From Candidatus Margulisiibacteriota bacterium (GTDB lineage Bacteria > Margulisbacteria > WOR-1 > JAKLHX01 > JBAZKV01), in NCBI GenBank assembly GCA_041650635.1, contig JBAZKV010000036.1:1-9795 (forward strand): a stretch of DNA of 9,795 nt. Direction: 5' to 3'. Shown here in pieces: positions 5,891 to 9,795 of the stretch. Position 1 is the first letter of the stretch, and each line of letters begins with the position of its first letter. The notes below the pieces were generated by a model. The model ran no database searches. It was not told the origin of the DNA and saw nothing but the letters and a program-made list of their open reading frames with translations. The translations under genes and the position numbers were made by a program.

Positions 5891-8881
5891 ATGCTGACGG
5901 ACCTCTTTGAAGTTTCACGGCTGGTAAAAAGCAGGATAGACCCCGCACAGATACTTAACGCAGGCCGGGTGAGCGGCCTGTTTTCAGGCGCAAAGGCCGT
6001 TTTCATGGCCGTCCTTTCCGAAAGTTTCAAAAAAACCCTTATCCTTGCACCCACCGGACAGGAGGCCGAAAAACTATTCGGCGACCTCAAGTATTTTCTT
6101 GATGAAAAGAATTGCGGGCTTTTTCTCCTGGACTTAAAAGAGGCTGAGTCAAGACTGCCGGCCTTGAAAGCCCTGTCAGGCAGCGGAAAAACCGTTGTTG
6201 TGTCTTCGATCGGGGCCTCAAAAGCAGTTACTTTTTCTCCCGGTCAGCTGGATAGGTCCAAAATAGTCCTCAAAGAGGGGATGTCTCTAAGAATAGAGCG
6301 GCTTATCGAAGACCTTATCAGGTCCGGTTTTGTCCGCCAGTCTATGGTGGAAGCAAGCGGGGAGCTGGCCGTAAGGGGAGGTATCGTTGATATCTTCCCC
6401 GTTATCCAGGCTCCGGTAAGGATAGAATATGACGGAGACAAAATAGCGTCCATAAGGCATTTTGAAGCGCTTACACAGAGATCGACCCAGAAGATAGAGC
6501 AGACGGAAATACTGCCGGCAAAAGAGACAGGGACTTCCAGTATCTTCGACTACTTTTCAAAAGGGGACGCTGTTTTTATCGATGAGCCGCAGGCTTTCAA
6601 AAAAGAAGACCTGGGACGGATAAAAAGCGCGCAGGTGATTTTTAACGCGCTGCCGCGGCAGGACGGCTTTATAATGGAGGCTCAAACCCCTCAAAACTAT
6701 GCCTTGCGCAGCGAGGATCTTATTTCGGACTTAAAAAAACAAAGCGGCAGGGTCTATATAGTTACCGGTCAGGACGAGCGCCTGGCAGAACTGCTGGATG
6801 AAAGCGGCGTTCAAGATCCTGAGGTAAAGCTGGTCCGGGGGCAGCTTTCGCAGGGATTTATGCTTCCTGATCTAGGTCTGGCCGTGTTTACGGACAGGGA
6901 GATCTTCGGAGAAAAATTCGTTCAGCGCAGGTTCAAGGAGCCAAAAGAAGAGATCCCGCTGCGGGGGGCCACGGTTGACTTTAAAGAGGGGGACTTTGTT
7001 GTCCACAAGGACCACGGAATAGGGCTTTACAAAGGCATTGTATCCCAGACATTCAACGGCAGGACCTGCGACTATCTTTTTATCCAGTACCGCGGTCAGG
7101 ACCGGCTTTATGTGCCGGTCGATAAGATCCAAAAAGTCCTTGCCTACAGGGCCGCCTCAGAACATGCTCCGGACCTCAACAGCCTTGGCGGGCACGAATG
7201 GCACACGGCAAAGAAGAAGGCAAAAGCCTCGGCAAAAAAGCTTACTCAGGACCTTCTGGACCTGTACAGTTCCAGGAACAGCCGTACAGGTTTTTCGTAT
7301 CCTCCGGACAATGTTTGGCAGCACGAATTTGAAAGCGCCTTTCCTTTTGATGAAACACCTGACCAGGCATTGTCTATCAGAGCCGTCAAGAACGACATGG
7401 AATCCCAGAGGCCTATGGACAGGCTCCTGTGCGGGGATGTCGGCTTTGGGAAAACAGAGGTCGCTCTGCGGGCGGCCTTTAAGGCGGTCTGTTCCGGAAA
7501 GCAGGCTGCTCTGCTGGTCCCTACAACCGTTCTTGCCGAGCAGCATTTTCAGACGTTCAAGTCAAGGTTTGCCCCTTTTCCGTTCCGGGTCGAGATGCTT
7601 TCACGGTTTCGGACCAAAGAGCAGCAGAAGGCAACCGTGAGCGGCCTTGAGGAGGGGACAGTTGATGTGGTCATAGGAACGCACCGCCTTTTGTCAAAGG
7701 ATGTAAAGTTCAAGGACCTTGGGCTATTAATAGTGGACGAAGAGCACAAATTCGGCGTCGGCGACAAAGAAAAATTAAAGGCCATGAAAAAAGGGATCGA
7801 TTGCCTGTCCATGTCGGCCACCCCCATACCAAGGACCCTTTATATGGCGCTTTCCGATCTCTGGAACATCAGCGTTATAGAAACACCTCCCCCGGGAAGG
7901 TCTTCGATAAACACCAGCCTGCTGCCCTGGAGCCAAAAGGCGCTAAGAGATGCTGTTGTAAGAGAGATAGACAGGGGCGGCCAGGTTTTCTATATCCATA
8001 ACAGAATACATTCCATCCGGTCCGAGTCCGAAAGGCTTAGAGAAGCCGTTCCAGAGGCCAGGATCGCCCTGGCCCACGGCAGGATGAAGGGGCACGAGCT
8101 TGAGCGCATAATGCTGGATTTTATCGAGAAGAAATATGATGTCCTTGTTTCTACCGCAATAGTTGAATCCGGGATAGACATTCCCAGTGTCAACACGATA
8201 CTCATAAATGATCCTGCCAGGTTCGGGCTTTCTACCCTGTACCAGCTGCGCGGCAGGGCCGGCAGGTCGGATGTTAAGGCCTACTGCTATCTGTTATACT
8301 CCGACCCCTCCGGGCTCAGCGGTCCTGCTCTAGAGCGGCTTTCAGCCATCAAGTCGTTTACCGAGCTTGGAAGCGGCTATAAGATAGCCATGAGGGACCT
8401 TGAGATAAGGGGCGCCGGCGAGGTCCTTGGCGCCAGGCAGAGCGGGCATATCGCCACGGTAGGGTTTGACCTGTTCTGCGAGATGCTTAAAGAAGCCGCC
8501 GACAGGGCAAGGGGGATTAAGCCGCATAAAGAAAGGGAAGTAAAGATCGAACTCCCGGTCGACTCTTATCTGCCCGCTTTCTATGTCGAGGGCGAGAACG
8601 AGAGGATCTCTTATTACAGGAGGCTCAATACGGTTTCTTCGGATGAAGGGATAAAAGATATAAGAGAAGAGCTCCTTGACCGTTTCGGAAAGCTTCCGCG
8701 GCAGGCCGAAAACCTCTTTGAAATGATGGGGGTCAGAATTACCGCCCTTAAAAAAGAGGTACGCTCGGTAACCTATAAGAACGGTTCGCTTGTCATAGAG
8801 AGGGCATCATCAAAAGACATTATCAGAGTGGAAAATGAAGGCGAAGCCGCTATCATCCGTCTGGCAGAAAAAAGCCTCTAA
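5891..8881 (+). CDS. mfd: Transcription-repair coupling factor Mfd
   Basis: Mfd is a DNA translocase that pushes stalled RNA polymerase off lesions and recruits UvrA for nucleotide-excision repair. The order matches the family: a UvrB-like N-terminal module (about 1-220, with SGELAVRGGIVDIFP); the RNA-polymerase-interacting domain from about 367 (GDFVVHKDHGIGLYKG); then the RecG-like motor, with Walker A GDVGFGKT (515-522), PTTVLAEQH (544-552), GTHRL (596-600), DEEH (616-619), SAT (642-644) and RGRAGR (787-792). The translocation motif follows (LEIRGAGEVLG from 837, then QSGH), and the C-terminal autoinhibitory TRCF domain covers about 885-996. At 996 residues it is shorter than E. coli Mfd (1148); the losses appear to lie before the polymerase-interacting domain and at the very C-terminus. 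The ATG follows the pth stop by 3 bases and overlaps an AGGA-type ribosome site. The identification is secure. Confidence 0.98.
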   Translation: MLTDLFEVSRLVKSRIDPAQILNAGRVSGLFSGAKAVFMAVLSESFKKTLILAPTGQEAEKLFGDLKYFLDEKNCGLFLLDLKEAESRLPALKALSGSGKTVVVSSIGASKAVTFSPGQLDRSKIVLKEGMSLRIERLIEDLIRSGFVRQSMVEASGELAVRGGIVDIFPVIQAPVRIEYDGDKIASIRHFEALTQRSTQKIEQTEILPAKETGTSSIFDYFSKGDAVFIDEPQAFKKEDLGRIKSAQVIFNALPRQDGFIMEAQTPQNYALRSEDLISDLKKQSGRVYIVTGQDERLAELLDESGVQDPEVKLVRGQLSQGFMLPDLGLAVFTDREIFGEKFVQRRFKEPKEEIPLRGATVDFKEGDFVVHKDHGIGLYKGIVSQTFNGRTCDYLFIQYRGQDRLYVPVDKIQKVLAYRAASEHAPDLNSLGGHEWHTAKKKAKASAKKLTQDLLDLYSSRNSRTGFSYPPDNVWQHEFESAFPFDETPDQALSIRAVKNDMESQRPMDRLLCGDVGFGKTEVALRAAFKAVCSGKQAALLVPTTVLAEQHFQTFKSRFAPFPFRVEMLSRFRTKEQQKATVSGLEEGTVDVVIGTHRLLSKDVKFKDLGLLIVDEEHKFGVGDKEKLKAMKKGIDCLSMSATPIPRTLYMALSDLWNISVIETPPPGRSSINTSLLPWSQKALRDAVVREIDRGGQVFYIHNRIHSIRSESERLREAVPEARIALAHGRMKGHELERIMLDFIEKKYDVLVSTAIVESGIDIPSVNTILINDPARFGLSTLYQLRGRAGRSDVKAYCYLLYSDPSGLSGPALERLSAIKSFTELGSGYKIAMRDLEIRGAGEVLGARQSGHIATVGFDLFCEMLKEAADRARGIKPHKEREVKIELPVDSYLPAFYVEGENERISYYRRLNTVSSDEGIKDIREELLDRFGKLPRQAENLFEMMGVRITALKKEVRSVTYKNGSLVIERASSKDIIRVENEGEAAIIRLAEKSL

Positions 8882-8887
8882 TTAACT

Positions 8888-8897
8888 GCAAATTTGC
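8888..8897. other. Perfect 10-bp palindrome in the mfd/orphan convergent gap
   Basis: GCAAATTTGC is a perfect palindrome in the 24-base gap between the mfd stop and the stop of the minus-strand gene. It is too short and A/T-rich to be a convincing terminator hairpin, and it has no adjoining T-tract for mfd. On the minus strand a run of T residues occurs shortly beyond it, inside the end of mfd. It could be chance. Confidence 0.25.
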
Positions 8898-8905
8898 CGG
8901 GAGTA

Positions 8906-9556
8906 TCAGGCGACCTCAGAGAGTTTTCTTGCCACTTCGACATTAAGAAGCGGTCCGACCAGCATTACCGGTTTAATTGTGAAGCAGGTGTGTTTTCCGT
9001 TGACAGAAATGTTGTGCCCGCGGGCTTTCCAGAAATCATCAAGCGCGGAACTCAGCTGTGCTCTGTCTTCCGGGGAATCATCGTACGCTTTTGTGCTATT
9101 CAGATACGGACGGCCGTCCCGGTTTTTAAGGTCCTTAAGCCGATCCCAGGCCTGTGCCGGAGTAATGTCCGGGGCTGAGCAAGAATTATTCTGAGCAGGC
9201 CTGCTGACAAAGGTTCTGTGCCCTTCAGGGGCCGGGCTTATGGGTGAATTTTGTCTTGCATAGACCTGTTCGGGGCCTTTATTGGGGCTTTCGGCGGACC
9301 TAACGATGGAGTCAAAAACTTCTTTTGACAATTGGATCCGGCCGTTCTCCATCTGGACGGGGCCGCCGCTCTTTCTTAAATTGATAATTCCCATAGCGAT
9401 CCTGGCAAGGGTTGCAGGGTCTTTTTTTAGATCAGCAGTGTTCAGCACCTCGCCGCCGACATTGACAAGCCCGAGTATGCCGGCGGCATCTTCCGGCGTA
9501 AATGGGCGGGGCTTTGCCTGTCCTACAGCCTGTGTTTGAGACAGAGGAAGGGTCAT
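8906..9556 (-). CDS. Unrecognised 216-residue protein
   Basis: I do not recognise a family. The start is the ATG at 9556-9554 (minus), because a perfect GGAGG lies 6 bases before it; a start 12 codons further upstream would place that site inside the gene. The protein begins MTLPLSQTQAVG and has three parts. Residues 18-90 are probably helical and acidic/hydrophobic (FTPEDAAGILGLVNVGG and later ARIAMGIINLRKSGG). Residues 88-130 are a low-order linker rich in Pro, Ser and Asn. Residues 131-216 form a second segment with a helix around AWDRLKDLKNRDGRP, then DFWKARGHN and a likely strand region KHTCFTIKPVMLVG. There is no signal peptide or membrane helix, so it is probably cytoplasmic. Two cysteines (126, 191) do not form a motif. 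It is convergent with mfd and divergent from mazG, so it is not in either operon. The strong ribosome site and the lack of a credible + strand gene here argue that it is real. Confidence 0.8.
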   Translation of the reverse strand: MTLPLSQTQAVGQAKPRPFTPEDAAGILGLVNVGGEVLNTADLKKDPATLARIAMGIINLRKSGGPVQMENGRIQLSKEVFDSIVRSAESPNKGPEQVYARQNSPISPAPEGHRTFVSRPAQNNSCSAPDITPAQAWDRLKDLKNRDGRPYLNSTKAYDDSPEDRAQLSSALDDFWKARGHNISVNGKHTCFTIKPVMLVGPLLNVEVARKLSEVA

Positions 9557-9562
9557 TTTGGA

Positions 9563-9567
9563 CCTCC
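9563..9567 (-). promoter_or_regulatory. Consensus ribosome-binding site of the orphan gene
   Basis: On the minus strand GGAGG lies 6 bases before the ATG at 9556-9554. It is the strongest Shine-Dalgarno sequence in the window and decides the start over the longer open frame reaching 9592. Confidence 0.85.
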
Positions 9568-9609
9568 ATCTATATATCGCAGCAGAGGACATCTAACTTG
9601 CGCTTTTGT

Positions 9610-9638
9610 TGTATACTGGATAAAAGGCTTTTTATGAA
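9610..9638 (-). promoter_or_regulatory. Possible promoter of the orphan gene
   Basis: Read on the minus strand, TTCATA (9638-9633, 4 of 6 to the -35 consensus) is followed after 17 bases by TATACA (9615-9610, a partial -10). This would give a leader of roughly 45-50 bases before the ATG. The -35 overlaps the mazG start codon on the other strand. The match is moderate and unproven. Confidence 0.35.
9612..9617 (+). promoter_or_regulatory. Possible -10 element of mazG
   Basis: TATACT (5 of 6 to TATAAT) lies 16 bases before the mazG ATG. I see no good -35 at 16-19 bases upstream. It overlaps the candidate minus-strand -10 through the palindrome GTATAC (9611-9616). Confidence 0.4.
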
Positions 9639-9795
9639 AGAAATTGACCAGTTAAAGCAGGTCGTGGACCGGCTCAGGGGCAAAAAAGGCTGCCCCTGGG
9701 ACAAAAAGCAGACCCACAAGACCCTCAAGCCGTACATGATCGAGGAAGCCTACGAGGCGCTTGATGCGATAGACAGGGAAGACCCGGACAAACTA
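9634..9795 (+). CDS. mazG: Nucleoside triphosphate pyrophosphohydrolase MazG (N-terminal 54 codons)
   Basis: MazG hydrolyses nucleoside triphosphates to monophosphates and pyrophosphate; in E. coli it is linked to clearing aberrant nucleotides and lowering ppGpp. Only the N-terminus is present: MKEIDQLKQVVDRLRG, then GCPWDKKQTHKTLKPYMIEE and AYEALDAI, the classic GCPWDxxQTHxSLxPYxxEE opening of the family. E37, E38 and E41 form the first half of the EExxE metal-binding motif; the rest lies beyond the right edge. The start is supported by AAAAGG at 9622-9627, 6 bases before the ATG. The neighbouring gene on the left is divergent, so mazG is probably the first gene of its own unit. Confidence 0.95.
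   Translation, partial: MKEIDQLKQVVDRLRGKKGCPWDKKQTHKTLKPYMIEEAYEALDAIDREDPDKL

Noticed and set aside
7038..7640. 200-codon + strand frame inside mfd
   Set aside because: It is a shifted-frame shadow of the conserved Mfd motor region, which is intact in the main frame.
8898..8935. Possible mfd terminator near CTCAGAGAGTTTTC
   Set aside because: Only a three-pair stem with a three-base loop precedes the T-run, and it lies inside the minus-strand gene.
8894..9178. + strand frames (94 and 71 codons) opposite the orphan gene
   Set aside because: They are antisense to a gene with a consensus ribosome site, lack a ribosome site of their own and show no domain-like sequence.
9557..9592. Extra N-terminal residues of the orphan gene from a start at 9592
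   Set aside because: The GGAGG at 9567-9563 would fall inside the coding region, and its 6-base spacing to the ATG at 9556-9554 strongly favours the shorter form.

Overview
The window looks like chromosome from an uncultured bacterium with an outer membrane and roughly half G+C. Three things suggest this: a secreted multidomain adhesin ending in a FlgD-like/T9SS-like sorting domain with the motif NYPNPFNP, a PorV-like outer-membrane barrel fused to SLH domains, and Ile codons biased to ATA. This combination is familiar from candidate phyla such as Margulisbacteria/WOR-1 (Saganbacteria) and relatives. That placement is an inference from protein style only; no marker gene in the window fixes it.

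Left part (1-5263): two cell-surface genes on the + strand. The first is the 3' part of a very large gene built of IPT/TIG modules, a buried beta-sandwich (carbohydrate-binding-like) domain, two fibronectin-III-like domains, an Ig-like domain and a C-terminal sorting-type domain. Its DNA contains a nearly exact 185-bp repeat at 1,920-bp spacing and a 270-bp tandem array. Its stop codon overlaps the start of the second gene (ATGA). The second gene encodes a signal peptide, a PorV/FadL-type barrel, an Ig-like domain and three SLH domains. The pair may be an exported surface protein and its outer-membrane partner, with the partner tethered to the cell wall.

Middle part (5264-8881): a strong sigma-70-type promoter with an extended -10 drives a housekeeping operon of pth (peptidyl-tRNA hydrolase) and mfd (transcription-repair coupling factor), separated by only 3 bases. 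Mfd is compact compared with well-studied homologues.

Right part (8882-9795): an unrecognised 216-residue gene lies on the minus strand, convergent with mfd and divergent from mazG. The first 54 codons of mazG run off the right edge. The short divergent interval holds overlapping promoter-like elements around a GTATAC palindrome.

No tRNA, rRNA, CRISPR array, insertion sequence or phage gene was seen. The parts with most room for new biology are the coupled surface pair and the orphan minus-strand gene.
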